Positions 1-8,901 are shown, numbered from the stretch's first letter. The stretch is DNA of 39,807 nucleotides from Prevotella sp. BV3P1 (GCF_000479005.1 NZ_AWXC01000020.1:1-39807), one strand, 5' to 3'. The notes: generated by a model from the letters alone, not told the origin. Numbers and translations: made by a program.

Positions 1-30
1 GAAAGTTGGGTGCATGTATGGGCATAAACG

Positions 31-70
31 AAAAAATCACAATCTCTTCGAGCGTGAAAAGATTGTGATT
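31..70 (-). terminator. Rho-independent terminator of tRNA-Cys
   Basis: An 11-bp perfect inverted repeat (35-45 with 60-70, AATCACAATCT/AGATTGTGATT) lies just downstream of tRNA-Cys on the minus strand. On that strand the stem is followed by a run of six T. Seen directly in the sequence; the terminator role is inferred. Confidence 0.75.
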
Positions 71-82
71 CGTTGATTTTTG

Positions 83-153
83 AGGTACCTGGCAGAGTCG
101 AACTGCCCTACACGGTTTTGCAGACCGTTACCTAACCGATCGGCCAAGGTACC
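83..153 (-). tRNA. tRNA-Cys (GCA)
   Basis: The reverse complement folds as a tRNA. The acceptor GGTACCT pairs with AGGTACC (7 of 7), the anticodon loop reads CTGCAAA (anticodon GCA, Cys), and the T arm carries TTCGA. The discriminator base is U, as expected for Cys tRNAs. The CCA end is only partly encoded (CA follows the discriminator). A terminator follows at 31-70 and a full promoter precedes at 174-205. Confidence 0.95.
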
Positions 154-173
154 CTGATTGATTTTTGCGAGTG

Positions 174-205
174 CAAAGATAAGGTAAATAATTTGTTCTT
201 CCAAA
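174..205 (-). promoter_or_regulatory. Promoter of tRNA-Cys
   Basis: On the minus strand TTTG (205-202), a 20-bp spacer and TATCTTTG (181-174) match the Bacteroidota -33/-7 consensus exactly. Transcription would start about 15 bp upstream of the mature tRNA. Confidence 0.75.
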
Positions 206-213
206 CATTTGTC

Positions 214-411
214 TCACTTTTTCTTATAACACGCTGGCTTTCGATGGGCTGATGCTTGTTTTTTCAGTATCTGGTCATGCAATGCACATCCTTTGCATCC
301 GTAGCATTTGTCGCCGCTGTGTCGCCATGTCAGGTATATTCTTCGTCCTGCATAAACTACAGCCGCGATGAGGATGGCAATGAGAATAGTGTATTGAACA
401 ACGTATGTCAT
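214..411 (-). CDS. FeoB-associated Cys-rich membrane protein
   Basis: A 65-residue protein with one N-terminal membrane segment (about residues 4-21), a basic patch, and a Cys cluster C36-x2-C39-x2-C42, with a further Cys at 61. This layout is that of the small FeoB-associated Cys-rich membrane proteins, which usually sit beside the ferrous iron transporter feoB and are thought to help iron uptake; their exact role is not established. Here no feoA or feoB lies nearby: the neighbours are glyA upstream and tRNA-Cys downstream. The family call rests on size, topology and the CxxCxxC motif. The functional link to iron is by family only. Confidence 0.7.
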   Translation of the reverse strand: MTYVVQYTILIAILIAAVVYAGRRIYLTWRHSGDKCYGCKGCALHDQILKKQASAHRKPACYKKK

Positions 412-484
412 ATTGAGCTTTTATGATTTCATTGATGAAACCAGCTATCAATAGTGTATGCTGATTAGATCAACAAGGAATTGA

Positions 485-557
485 ATCAACCCGAACCCCT
501 CCCATACTTAGATAGCTTTCTTCTTTCAGACATGGGAAGGATTCGGTGGTCGTTGAT
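485..557 (-). repeat. Long imperfect inverted repeat downstream of glyA
   Basis: Arms 485-505 and 532-557. CCGAACCCCTCCCAT pairs with the opposite arm at 13 of 15 positions, and ATCAAC/GTTGAT extends the stem beyond a 5-nt bulge. The loop is about 26 nt. It fills much of the 162-bp gap between the FeoB-associated gene and glyA. No T-run follows on either side, so it is not a typical terminator; it may be a processed 3' UTR structure or a decayed mobile sequence. Confidence 0.4.
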
Positions 558-573
558 AGCCTAGTAATGCCTC

Positions 574-1854
574 TTAATAAGCGAAGAGGGGATAGTTCTT
601 CATCGTTTCGTTAACTTTCTGTCTTACGTTTGCGATGATCTTTTCATCATCAGGTGCGTTCAATACCTCTTCGATGAGGTCGGCAATAAGAAGCATGACA
701 TCTTCTTTCGCACCTCGCGTTGTCATGGCTGCGGTGCCAAGACGAATACCACTGGTTTGGAATGCCGAACGTGAGTCGTAAGGTACCATGTTCTTGTTGA
801 CGGTGATATCAGCAGCAACGAGTGCGTTCTCTGCCACTTTACCCGTCAGTTCGGGATATTTTGAGCGAAGGTCAACCAACATCGAGTGGTTGTCTGTTCC
901 GCCACTTACGATGCTGAAGCCACGTTTTGTGAGTGCGTCGGCCAACACAGCCGCATTCTTTTTAACCTGCTGTGCATACTCTTTCCATGACGGTCTCAGG
1001 TTTTCGCCGAAGCCAACAGCCTTGGCTGCAATGACATGTTCAAGAGGACCGCCCTGCGTTCCGGGGAATACAGCACTGTTGAGCAGCTGCGACATCATCT
1101 TAACATCACCTTTCTTAGTGGTCAGGCCCCATGGATTTTCAAAGTCTTTACCCATCAAAATGATGCCACCACGTGGGCCGCGGAGCGTTTTGTGCGTGGT
1201 ACTGGTGACGATGTGTGCATATTTGACGGGATTGTTCAGCAATCCGGCGGCAATCAATCCTGCTGGGTGAGCCATGTCAATCATGAGTAGAGCTCCCACC
1301 TCGTCAGCAATCTTGCGCATGCGCTGATAGTCCCACTCACGGCTGTAAGCAGATCCACCTCCGATAATCAGTTTCGGATGATGTTGGTGAGCCAGCTGTT
1401 CCATCTCATCATAGTCTATCCGACCCGTTTCCTTATTCAAGTTGTAGCCAATGGGATGATAGAGGATACCGGATGTGTTGACGCTACTTCCGTGCGACAG
1501 ATGGCCGCCATGATCGAGGTTGAGCCCCATGAATGTATCGCCAGGCTTCAATACAGCCAGCAAAACGGCGGCGTTTGCTTGTGCACCCGAGTGTGGTTGT
1601 ACGTTAGCAAACTCGGCTCCGAAGAGTTTTTTGACACGTGCTATCGCAAGATCCTCTACCTGGTCAACGATTTGGCAACCACCATAATAACGCTTTCCGG
1701 GAAGGCCTTCGGCGTATTTGTTTGTTAGATACGATCCCATTGCCTGCATCACTTCGTCGCTAACAAAGTTTTCTGATGCGATGAGTTCCATCCCTTTGAG
1801 CTGGCGTTGATGCTCTTGCTCAATGAGATAGAAGATTTCTTGGTCTTTTTCCAT
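574..1854 (-). CDS. glyA: Serine hydroxymethyltransferase
   Basis: A 426-residue PLP enzyme that interconverts serine plus tetrahydrofolate with glycine plus 5,10-methylene-tetrahydrofolate, the main entry of one-carbon units for purine, thymidylate and methionine synthesis; cytosolic. The PLP lysine is K222 in the [14 protein letters not shown] signature, D193 in DMAH should contact the PLP pyridine nitrogen, and the N-terminal RYYGGC motif is present. Length is normal for the bacterial family (about 420) and both ends look intact. It is transcribed alone: the next minus-strand gene upstream, pyrI, ends 119 bp away. I could not assign a promoter of the TAnnTTTG type directly upstream. Confidence 0.97.
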   Translation of the reverse strand: MEKDQEIFYLIEQEHQRQLKGMELIASENFVSDEVMQAMGSYLTNKYAEGLPGKRYYGGCQIVDQVEDLAIARVKKLFGAEFANVQPHSGAQANAAVLLAVLKPGDTFMGLNLDHGGHLSHGSSVNTSGILYHPIGYNLNKETGRIDYDEMEQLAHQHHPKLIIGGGSAYSREWDYQRMRKIADEVGALLMIDMAHPAGLIAAGLLNNPVKYAHIVTSTTHKTLRGPRGGIILMGKDFENPWGLTTKKGDVKMMSQLLNSAVFPGTQGGPLEHVIAAKAVGFGENLRPSWKEYAQQVKKNAAVLADALTKRGFSIVSGGTDNHSMLVDLRSKYPELTGKVAENALVAADITVNKNMVPYDSRSAFQTSGIRLGTAAMTTRGAKEDVMLLIADLIEEVLNAPDDEKIIANVRQKVNETMKNYPLFAY

Positions 1855-1973
1855 GATTTTTTAATTTGGTTTAAGTAAAGATGTTTCATTTAGAATGATC
1901 TGCTATTAACAGCATTCCGTTTGTTCTTTTGAGTCGATTATTGATTGTTTTAGTGAGTTTGACAGGATAGAAT

Positions 1974-2429
1974 TTAGCAGAGTTCTACTTTGTTGATGTC
2001 TTGTTCTTTGTCGCAATAGTGACATTTCAGTAAACCATGTGTCTTGTCTACCACATGGAATACGGTTTGCATGGGTTCGTTGTTAGTAATGCACATGGGG
2101 TTGTTACATTTCACGATGCCACGCAATTCGTTCGGTGTCTCAACTGTTTTCTTCTCCACTACTTCGTAATCTTTGATGATGTTGAGTACTATTTTCGGGG
2201 CTACGACGGAGAGTCGGCTAATCTCTTCGTCAGAGAAAAACTTGTCGGAAACCTTGATAATGCCTTTCTTTCCAATCTTTTTGGAGACAAAATTGTTGCC
2301 AATGGTAACTGGTGTGTTTAATGATTGGAGTTCCAGCAGATTGACGACTTGGTATGTTTTGCCCGCAGGAATATGATCAATAACAGTACCATTCTCTATT
2401 GCTGCAACTAAACGCTCTTTCTTATTCAT
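1974..2429 (-). CDS. pyrI: Aspartate carbamoyltransferase regulatory subunit
   Basis: A 151-residue PyrI, the non-catalytic chain of ATCase that binds CTP/ATP and passes feedback control to PyrB. The C-terminal zinc site that holds it to the catalytic chain is intact: C108, C113, C136 and C139 (C-x4-C ... C-x2-C), at nearly the same places as in the E. coli protein. The N-terminal half is the nucleotide-binding domain. It lies 28 bp downstream of pyrB on the same strand, so the pair is almost certainly one operon in the order pyrB-pyrI, as in enterobacteria. This predicts a dodecameric, allosterically controlled ATCase. Confidence 0.95.
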   Translation of the reverse strand: MNKKERLVAAIENGTVIDHIPAGKTYQVVNLLELQSLNTPVTIGNNFVSKKIGKKGIIKVSDKFFSDEEISRLSVVAPKIVLNIIKDYEVVEKKTVETPNELRGIVKCNNPMCITNNEPMQTVFHVVDKTHGLLKCHYCDKEQDINKVELC

Positions 2430-2457
2430 AATCAGATTGTTATTGTTGTATTACAAC

Positions 2458-3405
2458 TTATTTGATAATTGTTTTATCTTGCTTGATATCTTCGAGGGTG
2501 ATGCCTAAACAATGACTGAATATGGCTTGTCTGGCATAGAGTCCGTTCTGTGCTTGTTGAATGTAATAGGCATGAGGATTGTCATCCACGTCGTAAGCAA
2601 TTTCATTGACACGCGGAAGTGGATGCAGTATCTTGAGGTTGTCCTTAACGTTTTTGAGCATGTCGTTGCGCAGGATGTACACGTTTTTCACATGTTCGTA
2701 TTCCATCAAGTCAGAGAAACGCTCTTTCTGCACACGTGTCATATAGAGAATGTCGGCATCAGCCAGCACCCTGCTGTTAAAGGCGGTGTGCTCTTGATAC
2801 TTGATGCCGTGCTCTTGACAATAGAGTTTGTATTCCATGGGCATGGCCAGTTCGTTAGGAGCAATGAAATGAAAAGTGGGGTTGAAGTGTCGCATCGCCA
2901 TAATGAGAGAATGCACCGTGCGACCATACTTCAGGTCGCCCACCAGGTAAATGTTCAAGTTTTCGAGCGTTCCTTGCGTCTTGTAGATGGAGTAGAGATC
3001 CAACAAACACTGTGAAGGGTGCATGTGAGCACCGTCACCAGCATTGATGATGGGAACGGGAGCCACCTCACTGGCATATTGAGACGCTCCTTCGATGTAA
3101 TGGCGCATGACGATGAGGTCGGCATAGTTGGAAACCATGAGTATGGTGTCCTTGAGAGTTTCACCTTTAGATACGCTGGAAGCTTTCGCATCTGAAAAGC
3201 CAATGACACGAGCTCCCAGCCTGTTGGCCGCCGTTTCAAAGCTAAGGCGGGTCCTGGTTGATGGTTCATAGAAAAGTGTGGCTACGACTTTACCTTTTAA
3301 TAATTCGCGGTTGGGATGCATCTCAAATTGCTCGGCCATGGCTAACAGATACATCAGCTCATCTTTAGCGAGGTCGGCAATGGTGATAAAATGACGTTTT
3401 TCCAT
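2458..3405 (-). CDS. pyrB: Aspartate carbamoyltransferase catalytic subunit
   Basis: A 315-residue PyrB that makes N-carbamoyl-aspartate from carbamoyl phosphate and aspartate, the committed step of pyrimidine synthesis. The carbamoyl phosphate loop S49-T-R-T-R53 follows the FYEP lead-in. The mobile-loop Ser/Lys pair (S79, K80) from the neighbouring chain is present, and the HPLPR aspartate-binding motif is at 261-265. Length is normal. It is the first gene of pyrB-pyrI and is divergent from the penicillin-binding protein gene across a 109-bp spacer. No attenuator with a pyrimidine-rich leader is evident. Confidence 0.97.
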   Translation of the reverse strand: MEKRHFITIADLAKDELMYLLAMAEQFEMHPNRELLKGKVVATLFYEPSTRTRLSFETAANRLGARVIGFSDAKASSVSKGETLKDTILMVSNYADLIVMRHYIEGASQYASEVAPVPIINAGDGAHMHPSQCLLDLYSIYKTQGTLENLNIYLVGDLKYGRTVHSLIMAMRHFNPTFHFIAPNELAMPMEYKLYCQEHGIKYQEHTAFNSRVLADADILYMTRVQKERFSDLMEYEHVKNVYILRNDMLKNVKDNLKILHPLPRVNEIAYDVDDNPHAYYIQQAQNGLYARQAIFSHCLGITLEDIKQDKTIIK

Positions 3406-3488
3406 TTTGTATACTTGATATGTTTTGGAATTGACGGCTAAGTTAGTTATTAATTTTTATTTACGAGAGATAATTAAAAGAAATGTTG

Positions 3489-3496
3489 TATTTTTG
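3489..3496 (+). promoter_or_regulatory. -7 element of the PBP gene
   Basis: TATTTTTG matches TAnnTTTG and lies 30 bp before the ATG at 3527. No good -33 TTTG stands 19-21 bp upstream. Its position favours the ATG start over the GTG at 3515, which would lie within about 12 nt of the expected transcript start. Confidence 0.5.
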
Positions 3497-3526
3497 CATC
3501 AATAATATATATATGTGTTGCGGAGA

Positions 3527-5839
3527 ATGAGAAAGGCATTTGTTCATTTCCTTTGGAAAACTTTAATCGCAGTATTTTGCGTCATTCTGATTGCGTTTAT
3601 CGCGATATGGAATGGGTGGATAGGCTATATGCCTGATGTAGAAGACCTTCAGAACCCCATCAGTCGTTTTGCAACCCAGGTTTATTCGGCAGATGGCAAA
3701 GTGCTGGGCACCTGGAACTTTAACAAGGAAAACCGCATAGTTATACCTTATTCAAAAATCTCTCCACATCTGGTTCATGCTTTGGTTGCAACAGAGGATG
3801 AACGGTTCTACGAACATTCGGGAGTCGACTTTTTCGCATTGGGGCGCGCTATCATCAAACGCGGAATACTTGGGCAAGAGAATGCCGGAGGCGGTTCAAC
3901 CATTACGCAGCAATTGGCTAAACAGCTCTATTCAGAAACGGCGCGGAGCACGTTGGAGCGAATGCTGCAAAAACCCATCGAATGGGTCATCGCCGTAAAG
4001 TTGGAACGCAACTACACCAAGGAGGAAATCATCGCATTATACCTTAACTATTTTGATTTTCTCCACAACGCGGTAGGCATCAAGACTGCTGCGAACACCT
4101 ATTTTAATAAAGAACCCAAAGACTTGACAGTCACAGAGTCGGCCATGCTCATCGGCCTTTGTAAGAATCCGTCCCTTTATAATCCCGTTCGTTATCCTGA
4201 ACGTAGTACCGAGCGCCGTAATGTCGTGCTCGGGCAAATGCAAAAGGCCGGATATCTTTCGAAAGCAGAATATCACCAGTACGCAGATGAAAAGTTGAAG
4301 CTGAACTTTCACCGTACAGATCACAAGAATGGATTGGCTACCTACTTCCGTGAATTCCTGCGCCAATATATGATGGCCTCGCGTCCAGATCGTTCTGATT
4401 ATCCCTCCTGGAACCAGAATCAATTTGTCTTTGATTCCATCGCATGGGATACAGATCCCCTTTATGGTTGGTGCAATAAGAATTTTAAGAGAAATGGCAA
4501 GCCTTATAATGTCTACACGGATGGCTTGAAAGTGTTTACCACCATAGATTCACGTATGCAGCTATATGCGGAACAGGCTGTTTATAACCATGTGGCTAAG
4601 TTCCTGCAACCAGCTTTTGACAAAGAGAAAGCCAAACGCCCCAACGCACCCTTTACCAAAGCGCTGACACCGAAAGAGATTAGATCTATTTTGAACAGGT
4701 CTATGATGGGAAGTGAGCGCTATAGGGTATTGAAAGCCTCGGGAGCCTCTGAAGCAGAAATCAAGAAGTCGTTCAATACGCCTGTCGACATGGCGGTGTT
4801 TACCTATCATGGCGATGTGGATACGACAATGACGCCCATGGATTCCATCCGTTATTACAAATCGTTCCTTCGGGCAGGCTTCATGAGCATGGATCCGCAG
4901 ACGGGACATGTGAAGGCATACGTGGGTGGACTTGACTACAATCACTTCATGTATGACATGGTGATGAACGGACGCCGACAGGTAGGATCGACCATCAAAC
5001 CTTTTCTGTATTCCTTGGCCATGGAGAACGGTTTTTCTCCTTGCGACCAAGCACCTAACGTGCAGAGAACCTACATGGTGGCGGGCAAGCCTTGGACACC
5101 AAGAAACGCCAGTAGAAGACGATATGGCTCGATGGTGACGCTGAAATGGGGCTTGGCCAACTCAAACAACTGGATATCGGCATATTTGATGAGCCGTTTG
5201 AACCCACAGCTGTTTGTAAGTATGCTCCACGACTTTGGCATTCAGAACCCAGACATCCATCCTTCCATGGCTCTTTGTTTAGGGCCTTGCGAAGTTTCTG
5301 TTGGCGAAATGGTCAGCGCATACACCACATTTGCCAACCACGGCATCCGTACCGCTCCGATGTTTGTTTCTAAAATAGAAGATAATGAAGGGAATGTGCT
5401 GGCAACCTTCCAGCCTCGTATGAGTGAAGTGATTAGTGCGGAGAGTGCCAACAAAATGCTGGTTCTATTGCAAGAAGTTGTCGACAGAGGTACAGCAGGT
5501 CGATTGCGTTTCAAGTACAACATCAATGGAGAAATAGGAGCGAAGACGGGTACTACAAACCGCAACTCTGATGCCTGGTTCATGGGTTTCACACCACAAT
5601 TAGTGAGTGGATGTTGGGTAGGCGGTGAAGACCGCGACATTCATTTTGACTCCATGAGGATGGGGCAGGGAGCAACCATGGCATTACCAATATGGGCTAA
5701 CTTCATGAAAAGAGTTTATAAAGATGCTTCGTTAGGATATAAACCAGATGCATCTTTTGGACTTCCAGAAGGCTATAATCCGTGCGCCAGAGATGATCAG
5801 GCTGTAGATGAGTTTGGTATCGACGAGGTTTACGAATAA
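3527..5839 (+). CDS. mrcA: Class A penicillin-binding protein (PBP1A type)
   Basis: A 770-residue bifunctional peptidoglycan synthase. A short cytoplasmic N-terminus leads into one membrane anchor (about 9-29). The glycosyltransferase (GT51) domain carries the catalytic glutamate E90 in the ATEDERFYEHSG motif and the GGSTITQQLAKQL motif. The transpeptidase domain has the SxxK nucleophile motif S488-T-I-K491, the S546-x-N motif and K673-T-G. The reading frame opens at GTG 3515, but ATG 3527 is preferred because the promoter -7 box ends at 3496 and the ATG gives a normal N-terminus. It is monocistronic, divergent from pyrB, and ends in a hairpin terminator about 145 bp downstream. Confidence 0.93.
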   Translation: MRKAFVHFLWKTLIAVFCVILIAFIAIWNGWIGYMPDVEDLQNPISRFATQVYSADGKVLGTWNFNKENRIVIPYSKISPHLVHALVATEDERFYEHSGVDFFALGRAIIKRGILGQENAGGGSTITQQLAKQLYSETARSTLERMLQKPIEWVIAVKLERNYTKEEIIALYLNYFDFLHNAVGIKTAANTYFNKEPKDLTVTESAMLIGLCKNPSLYNPVRYPERSTERRNVVLGQMQKAGYLSKAEYHQYADEKLKLNFHRTDHKNGLATYFREFLRQYMMASRPDRSDYPSWNQNQFVFDSIAWDTDPLYGWCNKNFKRNGKPYNVYTDGLKVFTTIDSRMQLYAEQAVYNHVAKFLQPAFDKEKAKRPNAPFTKALTPKEIRSILNRSMMGSERYRVLKASGASEAEIKKSFNTPVDMAVFTYHGDVDTTMTPMDSIRYYKSFLRAGFMSMDPQTGHVKAYVGGLDYNHFMYDMVMNGRRQVGSTIKPFLYSLAMENGFSPCDQAPNVQRTYMVAGKPWTPRNASRRRYGSMVTLKWGLANSNNWISAYLMSRLNPQLFVSMLHDFGIQNPDIHPSMALCLGPCEVSVGEMVSAYTTFANHGIRTAPMFVSKIEDNEGNVLATFQPRMSEVISAESANKMLVLLQEVVDRGTAGRLRFKYNINGEIGAKTGTTNRNSDAWFMGFTPQLVSGCWVGGEDRDIHFDSMRMGQGATMALPIWANFMKRVYKDASLGYKPDASFGLPEGYNPCARDDQAVDEFGIDEVYE

Positions 5840-5984
5840 TAGATGAGTTGAAGGCATAGATGTTGCCGTAAACATGCTATCGATTCTCAAATTCAACAAC
5901 GCGCGAATAAAGTTGCAATATTACGATGATCCAGCAAAGATAATATTTTTTTTGTATCAGTAGAAATATAATAGGAATAGGAGA

Positions 5985-6028
5985 GGGTGCATTATATAAC
6001 CGATTAAGATGCACCCTTCTGATTTTTT
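5985..6028 (+). terminator. Hairpin terminator downstream of the PBP gene
   Basis: An 8-bp perfect stem (GGGTGCAT 5985-5992 with ATGCACCC 6009-6016) is followed by TTCTGATTTTTT on the plus strand. It lies in the 230-bp gap between two convergent genes, which otherwise is AT-rich and holds no ORF I can support. Confidence 0.6.
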
Positions 6029-6069
6029 CATACTCAAACAAAGTTTAGCAGACAGCAATGGAAAACTTG

Positions 6070-7032
6070 TTAAGGCGCTGTTAATATCTCCTTGCGCACC
6101 GTTCCATCGTCCATTACGATGATGTTGACGCCCCGCTGCGGCCTGCTGATTCTGGTTCCGTCTAGTCGGTAGCGTGCTTTCTCCACGGGCCTGCGGCTGT
6201 CTACCGGGTGTTTGTCAACCGCGTTGGACACCTTCTGTGGTTTGATGTTGAATGTCATCGACTGATTCTGGTAGGGTATTTTCTTGAGATCCACAAATCC
6301 GTCTCCGCCTCCTAGTCCGTATACCACATGGAAATTGCCCTTGTCGTCGTAGCCGTCGATGACAAAGCAATGCGGCGTGTAGGCCGTGCTTCCGCCGTAG
6401 ATGACTGGCATGCCGTCTGAAAGTTGCTGGTACAGCGTGGTGTACCATGTGCTGTCACTTACTTCGTTGAGGAAGGTTGATAGGTAAGTCACCGAGCTGT
6501 CGTACGCAAAATGGTCTTTAAGTGCCTTCGCCACATCCATGTCAAATGCGCCACTGTCGTATTGTCCATACTGCATTTCCACGGCAGCGCCACAGTCGGC
6601 CATGATTTTTGCCACAGCTTGCTTCTCCTCGTTCGAACTATTGTCGCCGTATGTATAGGCATCTTTCATTTTCTCCCAGTCGTAGGTGCTATTACTGAAG
6701 TCGGTCTCAACGATGTATACCAGTCCGTCGCCGCCCTCGTATGTGTACCTCACACTGCCTTGTCCGTGCGCTGGATAACCGTAGTATTTCATGACCTGTG
6801 CCATGGCAGTTGCCACGCAGCCCGTCTTGCAGTGTACGTTCTTGCCTGGTGCCAGTGGACATTGTAGGTTATAGGGTGCGTTCTGTCCCCAGGTTGTCTT
6901 GAGCATGGGTGTCACCGATGGCTTTATCTTGCCCTTCAAGAGGCTGAAGCATTCGTATTGAGACATATCTTTCGCATGGATGCCCATGAGCAGGCAACAT
7001 GAAATGAGTGTGAGTAGGGTTTTCTTGTTCAT
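6070..7032 (-). CDS. C10 (streptopain-family) cysteine peptidase, short form
   Basis: A 320-residue secreted protein of the C10 family, which includes streptococcal SpeB and Prevotella interpain. It has a signal peptide (about 1-20). The catalytic cysteine is C72 in GCVATAMAQVMKYYGYP, a hallmark of the family, and the likely catalytic histidine is H221 in HCFVIDGYD. There are two oddities. Only about 30 residues separate the signal peptide from the mature-like region, so the usual inhibitory pro-domain is missing. The downstream HxNWGWGG motif reads HVVYGLGG, so both Trp and the Asn are replaced. The C-terminus (about 287-318, starting YRLDGTRIS) resembles the short C-terminal tails common on Prevotella secreted proteins. 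It may be a poorly active peptidase, or the partner or inhibitor of another C10 enzyme. Confidence 0.8.
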   Translation of the reverse strand: MNKKTLLTLISCCLLMGIHAKDMSQYECFSLLKGKIKPSVTPMLKTTWGQNAPYNLQCPLAPGKNVHCKTGCVATAMAQVMKYYGYPAHGQGSVRYTYEGGDGLVYIVETDFSNSTYDWEKMKDAYTYGDNSSNEEKQAVAKIMADCGAAVEMQYGQYDSGAFDMDVAKALKDHFAYDSSVTYLSTFLNEVSDSTWYTTLYQQLSDGMPVIYGGSTAYTPHCFVIDGYDDKGNFHVVYGLGGGDGFVDLKKIPYQNQSMTFNIKPQKVSNAVDKHPVDSRRPVEKARYRLDGTRISRPQRGVNIIVMDDGTVRKEILTAP

Positions 7033-7073
7033 GATCTACAATATATTTTTGTGGAATATGCTGTATGGTAAAT

Positions 7074-7123
7074 AATAAAAACAACGGGGATGGACACGCT
7101 TGTGGCATGCTCATCCCCGTTGT
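7074..7123 (-). terminator. Rho-independent terminator of rng
   Basis: A perfect 12-bp inverted repeat (ACAACGGGGATG 7081-7092 with CATCCCCGTTGT 7112-7123) begins 11 bp after the rng stop on the minus strand and is followed there by TTTTATT. A strong, classical terminator. Confidence 0.85.
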
Positions 7124-7133
7124 ATCAGAAAGT

Positions 7134-8708
7134 TTACTTTGTTTCTATCTCTTCCTTCATGTCAATAAACTGCTTTTTTGAATTGTAGAATTCATATTGC
7201 AAAAAAGCTAGTTTTTGTGAAGGGATTACATTAACTCCAAGTCCATATTTAATTTGCCACTTACGTTTCAGGGAGAACACTCCTTGATTGATATAGGCGG
7301 CTACATACGGATGAACATGGAGAGTGAACCGTTTAATTCCTATTTTGTTGACTAGTTTGTCAATTTTTCTTTCAAGTAGATCGGTAAATAAAATGCTAGA
7401 CTTAATTTTACCTGTGCCATTACATGTGGGGCATGTCTCGTCAACATTGACGTCCATTACAGGTCTTACACGCTGTCTAGTAATTTGCATCAATCCAAAC
7501 TTGCTAAGTGGGAGTATATTGTGACGCGCACGATCACTTTGCATATTCTTGCACATGCGCTCGTAGAGCATCTGCCGGTCTTCAGCAAGATGCATGTCGA
7601 TAAAGTCAACAACGATAATACCTCCCATATCACGCAGCCTAAGCTGCCGTGCCAATTCGTCTGCTGCCCCAAGATTTACTTCAAGTGCGTTTGCCTCTTG
7701 TCCATTTTCGTTTCGCGTTCTGTTCCCGCTGTTTACATCCACCACATGCAATGCCTCGGTATGTTCGATGATAAGATAGGCTCCATGCTTGTAATTGATG
7801 GTCTTGCCGAAGCTCGACTTGATTTGCTTTGTAATGTTGAAATTATCAAAGATGGGCACTTTGCCCGTGTATCTCTTCACGATGCCCGACTTGTTTGGGG
7901 CTATCAACGAAACATAGTCTTTAACCTGCCTGAACGCTTCTTCGTCATTAATGTAAATATTCTCGAAGCTTGGGTTAAATATATCTCTTAATAAAGCGAT
8001 TGCTCGTACGGCCTCTTCATATACTAATTGAGGTCGTTGTTGCGTTTTCTGGACTTTGACAATTGCATCTTGCCAACGCTTTGTCAGCACTTTCATCTCG
8101 CCATCTAACTCAGCAACTCTTTTTCCTTCTGCCACCGTGCGTACGATGACGCCACAGTTTTTAGGTTTAATGCTGCGGACGAGTTGTTTCAACCTGGCGC
8201 GTTCCTCACCGTTTTTGATTTTTGAAGAAACGGAAACTTTGTCACCAAAGGGAATCAAAACTAAAAAGCGGCCTGCAAAAGACAGCTCAGCAGTTAATCG
8301 TGGACCTTTGGTTGAAATAGGTTCTTTAACAATTTGCACCAACACTTCTTGCCCTAATGTCAGTGTCGACTGAACGCTACCGTCTTTTGGAAGGTCTGGC
8401 AGATGTGAGGCTTTGGCAAATGGATAAAGTTTTTTTCTGTCACTTTGTACTTGCTTTAAGTACTTCGCATACGAATTAAATTGGCTCCCTAAGTCAAGAT
8501 AGTGAAGAAAAGCGTCTCTTTCATATCCCACATCCACAAAACAGGCATTTAAACCTGGCATGAGTTTTTTCACTTTTGCGATGTAGACATTTCCAACAGA
8601 GAAAGTTGCAGAGCGCGGTTCGTTCTGATATTCAACCAGACGCTTATCCTCTAACAGTGCCGTGGCAATGTCTTTCTCCTGGACGTCAATAACAACTTCG
8701 CTGGTCAT
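7134..8708 (-). CDS. rng: Ribonuclease G (Rne/Rng family)
   Basis: A 524-residue endoribonuclease of the RNase E/G family, which processes 16S rRNA and initiates mRNA decay at 5'-monophosphate RNA. The N-terminal S1 RNA-binding domain spans about 36-130. The catalytic metal-binding aspartates are D324 (VDVNSG) and D368 (IVVDFIDM), matching D303 and D346 of E. coli RNase E. The zinc-link CPTC (C426, C429) that joins dimers is present. The protein ends soon after the catalytic half, so it is RNase G-like and lacks the long degradosome scaffold of RNase E. It follows HU and the 29-residue basic protein on the same strand, but a hairpin at 8737-8783 lies directly ahead of it. Confidence 0.95.
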   Translation of the reverse strand: MTSEVVIDVQEKDIATALLEDKRLVEYQNEPRSATFSVGNVYIAKVKKLMPGLNACFVDVGYERDAFLHYLDLGSQFNSYAKYLKQVQSDRKKLYPFAKASHLPDLPKDGSVQSTLTLGQEVLVQIVKEPISTKGPRLTAELSFAGRFLVLIPFGDKVSVSSKIKNGEERARLKQLVRSIKPKNCGVIVRTVAEGKRVAELDGEMKVLTKRWQDAIVKVQKTQQRPQLVYEEAVRAIALLRDIFNPSFENIYINDEEAFRQVKDYVSLIAPNKSGIVKRYTGKVPIFDNFNITKQIKSSFGKTINYKHGAYLIIEHTEALHVVDVNSGNRTRNENGQEANALEVNLGAADELARQLRLRDMGGIIVVDFIDMHLAEDRQMLYERMCKNMQSDRARHNILPLSKFGLMQITRQRVRPVMDVNVDETCPTCNGTGKIKSSILFTDLLERKIDKLVNKIGIKRFTLHVHPYVAAYINQGVFSLKRKWQIKYGLGVNVIPSQKLAFLQYEFYNSKKQFIDMKEEIETK

Positions 8709-8736
8709 TTCTCTTCTTACTTTGCTTAGTTACATC

Positions 8737-8783
8737 AAAAAAGGGCGTGCCAAACATCCTCCATAGGACTTTTCGACGCGCCC
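8737..8783 (-). terminator. Hairpin terminator or attenuator ahead of rng
   Basis: On the minus strand a GGGCG/CGCCC outer stem (8783-8779 with 8747-8743) encloses a smaller TCCT/AGGA stem and is followed by six T. It lies between the small basic protein gene and rng, so it should end or attenuate the HU/basic-protein transcript before rng. Confidence 0.6.
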
Positions 8784-8811
8784 CACTGTCAGTATAGACT
8801 GTCAAGTAATG

Positions 8812-8901
8812 TTATTTGCTCTTGTGTCTATTCTTTCTCAATCTTTTCTTACGCTTGTGCGTAGCCATCTTGTGGCCCTTCTTTTTCTTACCGTTTGGCA
8901 T
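8812..8901 (-). CDS. AURKAIP1/COX24-domain small basic protein (bS22/mS38-like)
   Basis: A 29-codon ORF beginning MPNGKKKKGHKM and ending at TAA (8814-8812). It has 11 Lys, 4 Arg and 3 His in 29 residues. The MATHKRKKRLRKNRHK core matches the very short basic proteins annotated in Bacteroidota as AURKAIP1/COX24-domain proteins, the bacterial relatives of mitochondrial ribosomal protein mS38 and actinobacterial bS22. It probably binds rRNA in the small subunit; this is by family resemblance only. It lies between HU and rng on the same strand, a convincing context for a ribosome or RNA role. It is short enough to be missed by ORF length cut-offs. Confidence 0.8.
   Translation of the reverse strand: MPNGKKKKGHKMATHKRKKRLRKNRHKSK

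Noticed and set aside
788..1270. Open frames on the plus strand inside glyA
   Set aside because: Shadows of the glyA coding strand with no family resemblance.
1945..1968. Single unit resembling the palindrome family (AGTGAGTTTGACAGG) upstream of pyrI's end
   Set aside because: It resembles the reverse complement of an array B unit but stands alone with no 22-bp neighbours; chance match not excluded.
6869..7114. 81-codon open frame across the start of the C10 peptidase
   Set aside because: It overlaps the peptidase in another frame and the rng terminator, with no recognisable features.
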